A DNA stretch of 64,000 bases from contig NZ_VTZS01000002.1 in the NCBI RefSeq assembly GCF_008367235.1, positions 62,001 through 126,000 of the forward strand, read 5' to 3'. This stretch comes from Pareuzebyella sediminis (lineage in GTDB: Bacteria; Bacteroidota; Bacteroidia; Flavobacteriales; Flavobacteriaceae). The notes beneath the pieces are model-generated. The model saw only the letters and a list, made by a program, of their open reading frames with translations. It ran no database searches and was not told where the DNA came from. Of this stretch, positions 43,423-54,241 are shown in pieces. Positions within the stretch are counted from its first letter, which is position 1; each line of letters starts with the position of its first letter. The translations under genes and the position numbers were made by a program.

Positions 43423-43748
43423 GCAGTAAAAAAAACAATTCGAATTTAAAACGAGTTATAGTAGACTTTAAAAAATTGACTCCTGAAGTTCTCAAACTTT
43501 TGGTAGAACGTTACCCCGATGGTTATGACGATCGCAATATCATATCCTTTAAAAATGCACAAGGTGAGCGTGTCGAGGCAGTCGAGGTTTTGACCGACGA
43601 TACCAAGTATTTGGTCAAGATCAGTGCTAAACTTGAGTACACCATGGAGAACTACGACGAAGAAGACTATGAAGACTTTGCAGATGACGATCCAGAGGCT
43701 ATTGCCGAGCCCGATCCCGAGGCCTTAGATGACGATGACGAGGATTAA
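43419..43748 (+). CDS. Small acidic hypothetical protein in the polyamine operon
   Basis: Not recognised. A 109-residue protein whose start overlaps the preceding stop by four bases, so it is coupled to the deoxyhypusine-synthase-like gene. The first 75 residues look folded (VDFKKLTPEVLKLLVERYPDG); the last 35 are almost all Asp and Glu. A regulatory or polyamine-binding role is possible from context and charge only. Confidence 0.75.
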   Translation: MSSKKNNSNLKRVIVDFKKLTPEVLKLLVERYPDGYDDRNIISFKNAQGERVEAVEVLTDDTKYLVKISAKLEYTMENYDEEDYEDFADDDPEAIAEPDPEALDDDDED

Positions 43749-43779
43749 TGATTGCATATGCCGTAAGACCACACTTAAA

Positions 43780-43807
43780 GGGCAACACCGTGATGCCCCC
43801 GTTTTTT
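43780..43807 (+). terminator. Terminator after the polyamine operon
   Basis: Stem GGGCA/TGCCC with a 9-base loop, then CC and G followed by a run of six T. It lies 32 bp after the acidic-protein stop and before the GNAT-nitrilase gene. Confidence 0.55.
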
Positions 43808-43820
43808 CCTAAAATTTAGA

Positions 43821-45350
43821 ATGATTTCAAAAGAAATAGAGAACGTAGAGTTGAAGTTTTTAGACCTGAAAGATTATCAGGAACTAAAAACTGCCATGAA
43901 AGAGGTCTACAAGAGCTTGCCCGATTCCTATTGGGACGAAAAGCAAATCAGAACGTTGATCAAAATGTTCCCGGAAGGACAGGTGGTTATCAAGGTAAAT
44001 GGGCAACTGGCGGGTTGTTCGCTATCAATTATAGTCGAATACGATGAGTTTGAAGATAACCATACCTTTCTTGAAATAACGGGTCAGGAGACTTTTAGCA
44101 CGCATACCGATGATGGCGATACCCTATATGGAATCGACATTTTTATAAAACCTGAGTTCAGGGGGCTGCGATTGGGGCGAAGACTTTATGATTATCGAAA
44201 GGAGTTGTGCGAAAAGTTAAACCTTAAGGGTATAGCTTTTGGCGGACGGATACCAAATTATCATCAATACGCTGAGAAACTTTCCCCAAAACAATATATC
44301 GACAAGGTGAAACGGAAAGAGATTCACGACCCCGTTCTCAATTTTCAGATTAATAACGACTTTCATCCAGCCAAGATACTAAAGGGATATTTAGCTGGTG
44401 ATAAAGATTCCAACGAGTTTGCGGTTTTGATGGAGTGGGACAACATCTATTATCAAAAGCCCACGAAGAAAGCGGCTACCAAGAAAAAAGTCGTTCGCTT
44501 GGGGTTGATACAATGGCAGATGCGCCCCTATAAGAATCTTGATGAACTTATACATCAGGCCGAGTTCTTTATCGATTCCGTATCGGGGTACCGCTCCGAC
44601 TTTGCCCTTTTCCCCGAGTTTTTTAACGCCCCCTTGATGGCCGAAAACAATCACCTTCCAGAATCTGAGGCCATAAGGGAACTGGCAAAGCACACCGACG
44701 CAATCGTGCAAAAATTCTCGGAGTTTTCCGTTTCCTATAACATCAATATTATAACGGGTAGCATGCCGGAGATGAAGCGTAACCGACTCTTTAATGTAGG
44801 TTATTTGTGCAAAAGGGACGGCTCTGTAGAGCGCTACGAAAAGTTACACGTGACCCCCGATGAGGCTAAAATATGGGGTATGCAAGGGGGCAACACTTTA
44901 AAGACCTTTGATACCGATTGTGGAAAAATCGGGATATTGATCTGCTACGATGTGGAGTTCCCGGAATTGAGTAGGTTGATGGCCGATGAAGGTATGGACA
45001 TTCTTTTTGTGCCCTTTTTAACGGATACACAAAACGGCTTTTCAAGGGTTCGTAGTTGTGCCCAGGCCAGGGCCATTGAAAACGAGTGTTATGTTGCTGT
45101 CGCAGGAAGCGTAGGCAATCTGCCCAAAGTACACAATATGGATATTCAATTTGCCCAATCGATGGTATTTACACCCTGTGATTTTTCATTTCCGACCAAT
45201 GGAATAAAAGCAGAGACCACACCCAATGCAGAAATGATTTTGATCGCAGACGTCGATATTGATTTACTCAGGGAATTGAACCAATTCGGAGCCGTACGTA
45301 ATCTAAGAGATAGAAGAACCGATATTTTTGAACTTAGAAGAAAGAAATAA
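43821..45350 (+). CDS. GNAT acetyltransferase fused to carbon-nitrogen hydrolase
   Basis: A 509-residue two-domain protein. The N-terminal 200 residues are a GNAT fold with the acetyl-CoA loop LRLGRRLYDYRKEL near 117-130. The C-terminal 290 residues are a nitrilase-superfamily amidase with the catalytic Glu in LFPEFF, Lys in YEKLHV and Cys in ILICYDVEFPE. Similar fusions occur in many bacteria, with unknown substrates; the polyamine neighbourhood suggests acylated polyamines or related amides. It is separated from the polyamine operon by a terminator-like hairpin. Confidence 0.9.
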   Translation: MISKEIENVELKFLDLKDYQELKTAMKEVYKSLPDSYWDEKQIRTLIKMFPEGQVVIKVNGQLAGCSLSIIVEYDEFEDNHTFLEITGQETFSTHTDDGDTLYGIDIFIKPEFRGLRLGRRLYDYRKELCEKLNLKGIAFGGRIPNYHQYAEKLSPKQYIDKVKRKEIHDPVLNFQINNDFHPAKILKGYLAGDKDSNEFAVLMEWDNIYYQKPTKKAATKKKVVRLGLIQWQMRPYKNLDELIHQAEFFIDSVSGYRSDFALFPEFFNAPLMAENNHLPESEAIRELAKHTDAIVQKFSEFSVSYNINIITGSMPEMKRNRLFNVGYLCKRDGSVERYEKLHVTPDEAKIWGMQGGNTLKTFDTDCGKIGILICYDVEFPELSRLMADEGMDILFVPFLTDTQNGFSRVRSCAQARAIENECYVAVAGSVGNLPKVHNMDIQFAQSMVFTPCDFSFPTNGIKAETTPNAEMILIADVDIDLLRELNQFGAVRNLRDRRTDIFELRRKK

Positions 45351-45449
45351 AACAATTCGCTTCTAAATATTATAAGATACATGGGAGGCCCTGATAATCG
45401 TTGTTTAGATGGGTCCGATGTCAAGGTAAAATGTTGGAAATGAGCAATT

Positions 45450-46820
45450 ATGCATGAACTAAAAGTAATAGGTAGCGAAGAATGGTGCGTTTTTGAGCAC
45501 TTGGGGATCCCCGCCATCAAGGCACGGGTCGATTCTGGTGCGAAGACCTCTTCCATTCAGGCTACCAATATCAAAGTATTTACAAAAGGAACCCAAGAAT
45601 GGGTGAAGTTCGAGGTCAATCCCTTACAGGAAAATCGCAGTATCGCCATCGAATGCCAAGCCCGACTGATCGATCGGCGTATGGTCAAAAGTTCGTCGGG
45701 AATTTCTGAGGAGCGACTTGTCGTTCGAACAGCGGTCACTTTAGGTGCCGACATGTTCGATATCGAATTGACACTTGCCAATCGCGATACCATGGAGTTT
45801 CGAATGTTGCTCGGGCGAGAGGCCATAAGTGGACGTTATATGGTCAATCCTGCATTGAACTATCAGGTACAGGATTTTGAGGATAGTGAGGTCAATACAA
45901 AATACACCCCCTATTTTAAGGAAAAAACAGGCCTTAAAATAGCACTCTTGGCCAGTAACCCACAGTTATATAGCAACAAAAGAATTATTGAGGCCGCCGA
46001 AGCCCGCGGACATGAAATCGTTTTTCTGAACGTAGAACTGGCCTATATGAAATTAGACGCCCATTCGCCAGAAATACGATACCGTGGCGGTAATATCTTA
46101 AAGGAATTCGACGCGGTTATCCCGAGGATAAAACCTTCGGTTACTTTTTATGGATGTGCTTTGATCAGGCAATTCGATAATCTTGGGGTGTATTGTCAGA
46201 ATTCCGCTGAGTCGATATCCCAATCCCGTGATAAGCTTTTTGCCTCTCAATTATTCTCAAAAAATGACATTCATATTCCCATAACCGGTTTTGCCAAATC
46301 TCCGATGGATACCAAAGACCTGATCAAAATGGTGAATGGAGCCCCCTTGATTATTAAGCTTTTGGAAAGTACCCAAGGGAAAGGCGTTGTGCTGGCAGAG
46401 ACCAATAAAGCAGCAGAAAGTGTAATCAATGCCTTTAAAAGTGTAAATACTAATATCTTGGTGCAAGAATTTATAAAAGAGGCCAACGGTCAGGATATCC
46501 GTTGCTTTGTGGTCAATGGAAAAGTGGTTGCTTCAATGCAACGACAGGCTGAAAAAGGCGAATTCAGAGCCAATATTCACCAAGGAGGAAGGGCTTCTAT
46601 AATTAAAATCACTTCAGAAGAACGAAAATTGGCTCAAAAAGCGGCCAAAGTATTGAATTTGGCCGTCGCTGGGGTTGATATCATACGTTCCAATAAAGGC
46701 CCTTTATTGCTAGAAGTCAACTCTTCTCCGGGTCTCGAAGGCATTGAGAATGCTACGGGGAAAGATATAGCCAATACTATGATCGTAGCCATTGAAAAGA
46801 AGTTACGCGTTCATGTTTAA
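45450..46820 (+). CDS. rimK: Retropepsin-like protease domain fused to RimK-type ATP-grasp ligase
   Basis: A 456-residue protein. Residues about 1-140 form an RimB/ATP-dependent zinc protease-like domain with the pepsin-type motif [10 protein letters not shown] near 25-34 and [15 protein letters not shown] near 120. Residues about 155-456 are an ATP-grasp ligase of the RimK type, with [14 protein letters not shown] and the C-terminal [11 protein letters not shown]. RimK adds glutamate to ribosomal protein S6 in characterised bacteria. The fused protease-like part might trim that tail. Substrate not known here. Confidence 0.88.
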   Translation: MHELKVIGSEEWCVFEHLGIPAIKARVDSGAKTSSIQATNIKVFTKGTQEWVKFEVNPLQENRSIAIECQARLIDRRMVKSSSGISEERLVVRTAVTLGADMFDIELTLANRDTMEFRMLLGREAISGRYMVNPALNYQVQDFEDSEVNTKYTPYFKEKTGLKIALLASNPQLYSNKRIIEAAEARGHEIVFLNVELAYMKLDAHSPEIRYRGGNILKEFDAVIPRIKPSVTFYGCALIRQFDNLGVYCQNSAESISQSRDKLFASQLFSKNDIHIPITGFAKSPMDTKDLIKMVNGAPLIIKLLESTQGKGVVLAETNKAAESVINAFKSVNTNILVQEFIKEANGQDIRCFVVNGKVVASMQRQAEKGEFRANIHQGGRASIIKITSEERKLAQKAAKVLNLAVAGVDIIRSNKGPLLLEVNSSPGLEGIENATGKDIANTMIVAIEKKLRVHV

Positions 46821-47005
46821 AATTGGGCGAGTTTAGTTCATGGGGCAAGAAGAGATTCAAAGTGCTTTAGTACCGCATATTTTGACACTAACGAATCGTA
46901 GAAAATAGAAGTTTTCTTAGTAAGTTTTATACCATTGCAAGCGGTATGCCTGTAAAGAGGCTGTACGTAATGTTCAGAAAATGACCACCAATAAAAAGAA
47001 TTCTT

Positions 47006-48697
47006 ATGAAGATTTTAAAATTCCTTTACTTGCTTGTATTCTGCCTAGCTTTTCAGATGGTAGAGGCACAGAATAAAAAGTTTGATGTCGTAATCTATGG
47101 GGGTACCTCTAGTGGGGTAGCCGCAGCGATTCAAGCGTACAGAATGAATAAGTCTGTTGTGCTGATCGAGCCCTCAAACCGAATAGGAGGACTTACGACC
47201 GGTGGTCTGGGTCAGACCGATATTGGAAACAAACAGGCTATCGGAGGTATTTCCCGCGAGTTTTATGAAAATGTCAAAACGCATTATGACGATCCAGCGA
47301 ATTGGAAATGGCAAAAGCGGTCTGATTATATTGATGGCGGTCAAACCCGAACCGCCGAAGGAGAGGAGGCCATGTGGACTTTTGAACCCTCTGCCGCACT
47401 TCAGGTGTACCATAGTATGATGCCAGAGGAAGGAATAACTCTCGTATACAACGAACGTTTGGATAGGGCATCGGGAGTGCGCAAAAAAGGTGACGCTATT
47501 CAATCCATTACCATGGAAAGTGGAAAAAGGTTCTCGGGAGAGGTGTTTATTGATGCCACCTACGAAGGTGATTTGATGGCCACTGCCGGTGTGAGCTATA
47601 CCGTGGGGCGTGAATCGAATGAACAGTATGGGGAAACCTTGAATGGGGTACAGGCCAATAATATCAACCTGTCGTTAACGGGTCTCGTTTCAAAAAATGC
47701 CTTTAACCATAATTTTCTCCCGGGTGTAGACCCTTATATTATAAAAGGCGATCCGTCAAGCGGACTTTTGCCAAATGTGAACGAAAAACCAGGTCTTGAA
47801 GGGGAAGGAGACGATAAAATCCAAGCCTATTGTTTTAGAATGTGCTTGACCGATCACCCCGAAAATCGTATTCCCTTTGAAAAGCCTAAAAACTATGAAG
47901 AGATAAATTATGAACTACTTCTAAGGAATTATGAAGCACGAAAGGGAGCGGTTCGTGATATGTACAGTTATGGCAATTCGTTACTTCCCTGGATCAATTC
48001 GAAAATGCCCAACCGTAAAACCGACACCAATAATAAGTTCGGGTTTTCAACGGACTATATCGGTAAGAATTATGACTACCCCGAAGCCTCTTACGAAGAG
48101 CGGGAAAGGATTATCGAAGATCATAGAAACTATCAAAAGGGATTGATGTGGACGCTCGCCAACCACCCAAGAATTCCAGAAGAAGTGCGCAGGGAAGCGT
48201 CAAGATGGGGTACGGCGAAAGATGAGTTTGAGCGGCAAGACGGTTGGCAACAACAGCTCTATATTCGGGAGGCACGCCGGATGATAAGTGATTATGTAAT
48301 GACCCAAAGCAACTGTGAGGGTATAACGGTAGCTGAAGATGTTATTGGGCTTGCCGCCTACGGAATGGATTCTCATAATGTACAACGCTACGTGGATGCC
48401 AATGGTTTTGTACAGAACGAAGGAAATGTTGAAGCTCATGGTTTTAAGCCTTATCCGATTAGTTATAGGGCGCTAGTGCCCAAGAAGGAAGAATGCACGA
48501 ACCTTATTGTGCCGGTTTGCTTGAGTGCGACCCATATCGCATTTGGATCGATTCGAATGGAACCCGTTTTTATGGTTCTGGGGCAGTCGGCCGCGACCGC
48601 AGCGGCTATGGCGATCGATTCAGGCCTTGCCGTTCAAGATATTCCATATGGCGATTTACAAAAGAGATTGTTACAGGACAAACAGCGTTTAAAGTGA
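47006..48697 (+). CDS. Secreted FAD-dependent oxidoreductase
   Basis: A 563-residue protein with signal peptide (ending MVEAQN) and an FAD-binding Rossmann motif [25 protein letters not shown] near residues 31-56. Further family segments are [14 protein letters not shown] and the C-terminal [23 protein letters not shown]. It belongs to a group common in planctomycetes and marine Bacteroidota, often next to sulfatases. Probably oxidises a sugar residue in the periplasm or on the surface. It is followed by two sulfatase genes. Confidence 0.88.
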   Translation: MKILKFLYLLVFCLAFQMVEAQNKKFDVVIYGGTSSGVAAAIQAYRMNKSVVLIEPSNRIGGLTTGGLGQTDIGNKQAIGGISREFYENVKTHYDDPANWKWQKRSDYIDGGQTRTAEGEEAMWTFEPSAALQVYHSMMPEEGITLVYNERLDRASGVRKKGDAIQSITMESGKRFSGEVFIDATYEGDLMATAGVSYTVGRESNEQYGETLNGVQANNINLSLTGLVSKNAFNHNFLPGVDPYIIKGDPSSGLLPNVNEKPGLEGEGDDKIQAYCFRMCLTDHPENRIPFEKPKNYEEINYELLLRNYEARKGAVRDMYSYGNSLLPWINSKMPNRKTDTNNKFGFSTDYIGKNYDYPEASYEERERIIEDHRNYQKGLMWTLANHPRIPEEVRREASRWGTAKDEFERQDGWQQQLYIREARRMISDYVMTQSNCEGITVAEDVIGLAAYGMDSHNVQRYVDANGFVQNEGNVEAHGFKPYPISYRALVPKKEECTNLIVPVCLSATHIAFGSIRMEPVFMVLGQSAATAAAMAIDSGLAVQDIPYGDLQKRLLQDKQRLK

Positions 48698-48755
48698 GCT
48701 AAAAGGTATATGGAGCGTGGGTTTTTCAATGATGAAAATCGAAGGTGCACAAAAA

Positions 48756-50174
48756 ATGAAAAAGTGGATATCCATCCTTGCCATGATGCTATCATTTTGG
48801 TTTTTGGAAGCTTCGATTAATATCAGTCTGCCAAGCGTTCAGGATCAAAAGCCAAACGTCCTATTTATCAATGTTGATGATTTAGGATGGCGGGATCTTG
48901 GTTACATGGGCGGCGATTTTTTTGAGACCCCGAATATCGATGTACTATCGAAAAAGGGAATGTATTTTACTCGAAGTTATTCCGGTGCGGCAAATTGTGC
49001 ACCGAGCAGGGCTTGCTTGATGACCGGTCAAAATACTCCACGGCATGGCGTCTATACCGTGAGTCCCTCGGCCCGAGGCCGATCGAGTACCCGTAAATTG
49101 ATTCCCATAACCAATATAGATTCTTTGTCTTCTCAAGCTTTTACCCTTGCCGAATTGTTCAAAAAGGCGAACTATCGTACAGGCACTTTTGGGAAATGGC
49201 ATTTGGGCCAAGACCCCACGGATCAAGGTTTTGAGCATAATATTGGTGGAAATCTCCGTGGAAACCCGGGAAAAGACGGATATTTTAGTCCATATAATCT
49301 TGCGAACATTAAGAACGGTCCGAAGGGAGAGCTCTTGACGGATCGCTTGACGGATGAGGCCATCACCTTTATGGAAGCGCATAAAGAAACACCGTTTTTC
49401 ACCTACTTGGCCTATTACGCAGTTCATACTCCCCTTATGGCAAGGCCGGCCCTTATTGAGAAATATCAAAAGAAAGACAATCCTTTGAACATCGATCCAG
49501 TATATGCGGCCATGGTGGAAACAGTGGATGATAATATCGGTAAATTAGTGGATTTCTTAGAGGTATCGGGTCTTGAGCGAAATACCCTTGTCGTTTTTAC
49601 TTCCGACAATGGGGGCATTCGTTCCATTGCGACCCAAGCGCCGTTAAGGGCCGGCAAGGGCTCATATTACGAAGGAGGTATTCGTGTGCCCTGTATCGTG
49701 AAATGGCCAGGGGTCGTGAAAGCGGGTACCCGGTATGACCGTCCAATTTCAAACCTTGACTTCTTTCCGACATTTCAAGAAATATTGAATATAAAGCTAG
49801 ATAAGCCTGTTTTAGACGGGAGAAGCATTTGGGCCGTTCTCAAAGGTGGGGCTTTGAAAGTACGTCCGTTATTTTTTCATTTTCCGATCTACCTTCAAAA
49901 GTATAATGCAGCCGAAGACGATGGCCGTGACCCACTTTTTCGCACCCGACCGGGTTCGGTTATTATCTATGGCCAATGGAAATTACACCACTATTACGAG
50001 GATGATGGTTATGAGCTCTATAACTTACAAACGGATGTTGGCGAAAGAAACAACTTGGCCGCACTTCGACCGGGGAAAACCAGGGAGCTTAATGATTTAT
50101 TGAAGAAATGGCTTACGGTGGTACAAGCACCGATACCTGTAGCCCTCAATCCGGAATATGAGGGGGAACGATGA
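48756..50174 (+). CDS. Secreted sulfatase (family S1)
   Basis: A 472-residue sulfatase from the ATG that opens a lysine-rich signal peptide; earlier in-frame starts at 48717 and 48729 are possible but less typical. Maturation motif C-A-P-S-R starts at C81, followed by ACLMTGQ. Metal ligands fit INVDDLGWRD near 37-46 and TSDNGG near residues 286-291. Family members remove sulfate esters from polysaccharide; the substrate is unknown. The gene lies between the FAD oxidoreductase and a second sulfatase, all on one strand. Confidence 0.9.
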   Translation: MKKWISILAMMLSFWFLEASINISLPSVQDQKPNVLFINVDDLGWRDLGYMGGDFFETPNIDVLSKKGMYFTRSYSGAANCAPSRACLMTGQNTPRHGVYTVSPSARGRSSTRKLIPITNIDSLSSQAFTLAELFKKANYRTGTFGKWHLGQDPTDQGFEHNIGGNLRGNPGKDGYFSPYNLANIKNGPKGELLTDRLTDEAITFMEAHKETPFFTYLAYYAVHTPLMARPALIEKYQKKDNPLNIDPVYAAMVETVDDNIGKLVDFLEVSGLERNTLVVFTSDNGGIRSIATQAPLRAGKGSYYEGGIRVPCIVKWPGVVKAGTRYDRPISNLDFFPTFQEILNIKLDKPVLDGRSIWAVLKGGALKVRPLFFHFPIYLQKYNAAEDDGRDPLFRTRPGSVIIYGQWKLHHYYEDDGYELYNLQTDVGERNNLAALRPGKTRELNDLLKKWLTVVQAPIPVALNPEYEGER

Positions 50175-50268
50175 CCATACAATTTATAGTTGCGTTGGTT
50201 TGTTAGTTTAGAGACCGCCCGAGTTTTCGATTAGGGTGGTCTTATCCAACATTGAAAAATAGAAATTA

Positions 50269-52428
50269 ATGATACTCCAAAATATGAAGCAGCACATGCA
50301 AGGGCCTTTGACATTAGCATATAATTGGTTGCCCGAGACGAAGATTTTACTGGTAGGATTCGCATGGATAGCCACGTTTTTCCTCGGTCTTGAGGATGTA
50401 AGAAGTCAGTCTGAAGGAAAGTCAAAGCCCAACATCCTATTTATCTTTACCGATGATTTGGGCTATGGCGATATCGGGGTCCTCTATCAGAACGAGCGAA
50501 AAAAGAGGGATGACCGATCAAAACCTTGGACGTCTACGCCCCATTTGGATGCCATGGCCCGAGAAGGGGCCATCTTGACCAACCACTATGCGGCGGCCCC
50601 GGTGTGTGCTCCCTCGAGGGCATCGCTTCTGAGCGGCTTGAGTCAAGGGCATGCCAATGTGAGGAATAATCAATTCGATAAGGCCATTGCCAATAACCAT
50701 ACCCTGGGCAACGTATTGCAAAAGGCGGGTTATGCTACTTCGGCCATCGGAAAATGGGGGCTTCAGGGAGATAAACGCTGGTCTAGAAACGATGGTGCGT
50801 GGATAGGAAGACCGACCCTCCGGGGCTTCGACTATTTTTATGGGTATATGCGTCATGTCGACGGGCATGAACACTATCCGGTAGAGGGACTCTATCGGGG
50901 TAAAAAGGAGGTTTGGGAAAACGAAAAAGAGGTTAGCGATGGCCTTGATAAATCGTATACTGGAGACCTCTGGACGGCAGCGGCAAAAAAATGGATAACG
51001 AATCAGGTACAGAACGACCCTAAGCCATTTTTTATGTTTTTGGCCTACGACACGCCCCATGCCGTACTCGAACTTCCGACGCAAGCGTACCCAGAAGGAG
51101 GTGGCTTAAAAGGAGGAGTGCAATGGAACGGGAAAAAGGGTCACATGATCAATACCGCAAGCGGCGTTCCTGATTCGTATATACATCCAGACTATGCGAA
51201 TGCTACGTACGATCATGATAGAAATGAAACTACGCCGGAAATACCTTGGCCTGATACTTATAAGCGATATGCGACCTCGGTACGAAGAATTGACGATGCG
51301 GTAGGTGATTTGTTGCAATTGCTCAAAGATCTTGACATTGATGAGCAGACCATGGTGGTCTTTAGTTCTGACAATGGTCCTTCAAAAGAATCATATTTGC
51401 CCGATCCCTACGTTCCGAACACGCCTGATTTTTTTGATAGTTTTGGCCCTTTTGATGGCATCAAACGCGATGTGCTTGAGGGCGGGGTGAGAGTTCCTCT
51501 TTTGATTCGCTGGCCTGAACATATACCGCCCAACAGCAAAGTGAACACCCCTAGTATTTCCTACGACTGGCTTCCTACTTTTGCCGAAGCAGCCGGTTTA
51601 CCAGCACCTGCAAACAGTGATGGGGTCACGTTGCTTCCTGCATTAACAGGAAAAGGCGTTCAAGAAAAGGGTCTGGTTTATGTGGAGTATTTTCAAAACG
51701 GAAAAACACCGGAGTATAAAGAATTTTCTCAAAAAAATCGGGCTAGAAGCCGCAAACAAATGCAGCTGATCCGCACCGGTAATCTTCTCGGATTGAGGTA
51801 TGATATAACTTCGGCAGATGATGATTTCGAAATTTACGATATTCTTAATGATACGCATCAAATGCGGGATTTGGGCACCCAAAGTGCTATGGATAGCCTA
51901 CAGCGATGGATGAAAGAAAGAGTACTGCAAGTGCGTAGATCCGATACCTCGGCAGTTCGACCCTATGATGATGAGTTGATTCCTGCTTCCAGGGTCGAGG
52001 TGGTTTCAGAAGGTTTGGAATGGAAGACGTATCAAGGAGATTATCCTTGGTTACCGAAGCTAAATGCTTTGGAACCTGTGGAAAAAGGCTTTTTCTCGGC
52101 ATACGAAAATTTCGCATTTCATACGAAGCCACAAAACCTTTTTCTCATTAGAGGATATCTAAAAGTACCCGAAGACGGGGAATATACTTTTACGTTTCGT
52201 ACCAACGAAAAGGCATTCTTGCGCCTGCATGATCTCATACTTTTCGATGCCGATTATGGATACAAATCCAATCAAATTTTAAAAAGCCAAGTAAAGTTGA
52301 AAAAAGGCCTTCATCCAATTAGACTCATTCTGCAAAACAAAAATCATTTAGAAAAACCTTTTAAGCTTGAGTGGGAAGGGCCCAACCTTACGAAGGGTAG
52401 CATTCCAGCTTCTGCCTTTTATCACTGA
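50269..52428 (+). CDS. Sulfatase with C-terminal PA14-like domain
   Basis: A 719-residue protein. The sulfatase part spans about residues 50-560, with FIFTDDLGYGD near 62-72 and the formylglycine motif C-A-P-S-R starting at C113. Residues about 610-719 form a beta-rich PA14-like domain (GYLKVPEDGEYTFTFRTNEKAFLRL; KKGLHPIRLI), which in other proteins binds carbohydrate. A signal or anchor helix is near residues 26-42. It is the last of the oxidoreductase-sulfatase group and ends at a terminator-like hairpin. Confidence 0.9.
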   Translation: MILQNMKQHMQGPLTLAYNWLPETKILLVGFAWIATFFLGLEDVRSQSEGKSKPNILFIFTDDLGYGDIGVLYQNERKKRDDRSKPWTSTPHLDAMAREGAILTNHYAAAPVCAPSRASLLSGLSQGHANVRNNQFDKAIANNHTLGNVLQKAGYATSAIGKWGLQGDKRWSRNDGAWIGRPTLRGFDYFYGYMRHVDGHEHYPVEGLYRGKKEVWENEKEVSDGLDKSYTGDLWTAAAKKWITNQVQNDPKPFFMFLAYDTPHAVLELPTQAYPEGGGLKGGVQWNGKKGHMINTASGVPDSYIHPDYANATYDHDRNETTPEIPWPDTYKRYATSVRRIDDAVGDLLQLLKDLDIDEQTMVVFSSDNGPSKESYLPDPYVPNTPDFFDSFGPFDGIKRDVLEGGVRVPLLIRWPEHIPPNSKVNTPSISYDWLPTFAEAAGLPAPANSDGVTLLPALTGKGVQEKGLVYVEYFQNGKTPEYKEFSQKNRARSRKQMQLIRTGNLLGLRYDITSADDDFEIYDILNDTHQMRDLGTQSAMDSLQRWMKERVLQVRRSDTSAVRPYDDELIPASRVEVVSEGLEWKTYQGDYPWLPKLNALEPVEKGFFSAYENFAFHTKPQNLFLIRGYLKVPEDGEYTFTFRTNEKAFLRLHDLILFDADYGYKSNQILKSQVKLKKGLHPIRLILQNKNHLEKPFKLEWEGPNLTKGSIPASAFYH

Positions 52429-52436
52429 AAGATAGC

Positions 52437-52477
52437 AAACCGATTGCCGGCTAAGGCAAATTGTCGCCTATCGGTTT
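52437..52477. terminator. Bidirectional terminator between the sulfatase and dehydrogenase genes
   Basis: AAACCGAT pairs with ATCGGTTT at the ends of a 41-bp hairpin between two convergent genes, followed by T-rich sequence. Confidence 0.6.
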
Positions 52478-52486
52478 TCAGGGAAC

Positions 52487-53428
52487 CTAAGGTGTTAGGT
52501 GCTTTAGCATTTCCGTGGTGGTTCGCTCTAGATCGAATTCTGACTTCCAACCCCAATCTTGATGGGCTTCTGAATCGTCGATACTACTGGGCCAGGAATC
52601 AGCAATGGTCTGTCTAAAATCGGGCTCGTAGGTCACTGTAAAATCTGGAATTTCTTTTTGTATACTTTCAGCAATTTGACTGGGGCTAAAACTCATAGCG
52701 GCCAGATTGTAGGAAGACCTTACTTTGAGAGTATCCGCCTCTGCATCCATAATCATCAGGGTGGCCCGAATCGCATCGTCCATAAACATCATCGGAAGTT
52801 TCGTGTCGGGTTGTAGGAAACAGCTATACTTTTTTTCCGATAGCGCCTTATGGTAAATTTCGACCGCATAGTCGGTTGTTCCGCCCCCGGGCATAGTTTT
52901 CCAACTGATCAGCCCCGGATACCTAATACTACGTACATCGACTCCGAATTTGTGATGGTAATAACTGCACCATCTTTCCCCAGACAGTTTGCTTATACCA
53001 TACACCGTACTCGGTTCCATTATGGTGTTTTGGGGCGTATTTGTTTTTGGCGTGTTCGTACCAAAAACTGCAATGCTGGAGGGCCAGAAAATCTTTTGTA
53101 TTTTTTTTTCTTTTCCTAAATTCAACACATTGAATAGCGAGGTCATATTCAGGTTCCAAGCCCGTTCGGGAAATTTCTCAGCAGTTGCACTTAGCATGGC
53201 TGCCATTAAATACACAGCTTCGATTTCGTAATAGGCCACCACTTCTTCGAGGGCGTCGTAGTCAGTTGCGTCCAGAATTTCGAAAGGACCTGATTCCATC
53301 AGACTTTCAGAGCCTTCACGGATATCACTGGCAATCACATGATCATTCCCGTGTGTTTTCCTTAGGGCGAGGGTAAGCTCGGTGCCAATTTGCCCGCAAG
53401 CCCCTAAGATTAAAATCGATTTTTGCAT
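52487..53428 (-). CDS. L-threonine 3-dehydrogenase, short-chain (epimerase-like) type
   Basis: A 313-residue NAD-dependent enzyme of the extended short-chain dehydrogenase family. GACGQIGTEL at residues 8-17 binds NAD; the catalytic Tyr/Lys pair is TVYGISKLSGE near residues 142-152. The segments GLISWKTMPGGGTTDYAVEIYHKAL and LPMMFMDDAIRATL are characteristic of UDP-galactose-epimerase-type threonine dehydrogenases. It would oxidise threonine to 2-amino-3-ketobutyrate in the cytoplasm. The usual partner, a ligase (Kbl), is not adjacent. Convergent with the sulfatase gene. Confidence 0.85.
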   Translation of the reverse strand: MQKSILILGACGQIGTELTLALRKTHGNDHVIASDIREGSESLMESGPFEILDATDYDALEEVVAYYEIEAVYLMAAMLSATAEKFPERAWNLNMTSLFNVLNLGKEKKIQKIFWPSSIAVFGTNTPKTNTPQNTIMEPSTVYGISKLSGERWCSYYHHKFGVDVRSIRYPGLISWKTMPGGGTTDYAVEIYHKALSEKKYSCFLQPDTKLPMMFMDDAIRATLMIMDAEADTLKVRSSYNLAAMSFSPSQIAESIQKEIPDFTVTYEPDFRQTIADSWPSSIDDSEAHQDWGWKSEFDLERTTTEMLKHLTP

Positions 53429-53493
53429 TAAAAGTGCGTTAAAGTGTGAGATGGGGTAAAGATAACTGTTTTCAAAATTTGTACATTCGCCCT

Positions 53494-53988
53494 ATGACGA
53501 AATGGGTCTTTTTAGGGGTATTCATATTCTTGTGTTTGTCATGCAAAGAGAAGAAAGCTGACATGGGGAGTAATGAGACCGAGAGTCATGAGATACCCTC
53601 TGACGATTGGCCCAAGAAAAAAGGCATAGACCCTAAAGCCCAAATGCAATTAAATGATTGGGCGGAATACCAGACGCTGGAAACCAATTTTGATGCTTTG
53701 TATACGGTGGCCAATAGAGAAGATCTGAGCTTGGTCATAGAAAATATGATCGAGGCACAAAAAAATTTGGCGAAATCTAAATACCCTGAACCCTTTGACA
53801 CGCCACGGGTAAAGAGTCGTCAAAAAGTATTTACTACTTATATGTTGAAGGTAAAAGGAGATCTTTATTATAGAATCGACCCGAAAGAATCGATTCTTCA
53901 GATGATATCGGCTTATAATGCGTTCCGAAACCAATTCAATATTATTATCAAAAATACGTTGGACACCAAATTGATTTTGGAAGAATGA
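53494..53988 (+). CDS. Hypothetical lipoprotein
   Basis: Not recognised. A 164-residue lipoprotein (lipobox IFLCLSC, then KEKKA); the ATG is chosen because it opens the signal sequence. The mature part is mainly helical (LVIENMIEAQKNLAKSKYP). No domain that I can name. Divergent from the threonine dehydrogenase gene with about 65 bp between starts. Confidence 0.78.
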   Translation: MTKWVFLGVFIFLCLSCKEKKADMGSNETESHEIPSDDWPKKKGIDPKAQMQLNDWAEYQTLETNFDALYTVANREDLSLVIENMIEAQKNLAKSKYPEPFDTPRVKSRQKVFTTYMLKVKGDLYYRIDPKESILQMISAYNAFRNQFNIIIKNTLDTKLILEE

Positions 53989-54241
53989 ATCTTAAGTATA
54001 AAAGACTAGGGTTCGGAATCGATTTAATTTTCTAGTTTTCCCAAGGCTAGATTTCAAAAGTCCACATAAAATTTAGGTCCTCGGTCAAAGGCTTTAAGCG
54101 CTTTGATATCGACGATGCAAATCCGTTTGCCGCCTTGGCTCCCTATTTTTAAGGGATCAGTTTTTTTCCAATCTTTTGATTTCTTTTTGTGGTAGAGCGT
54201 AATGGGTTAAAGGTAGAGGTTTGGAAATATAAAATAGAAAA

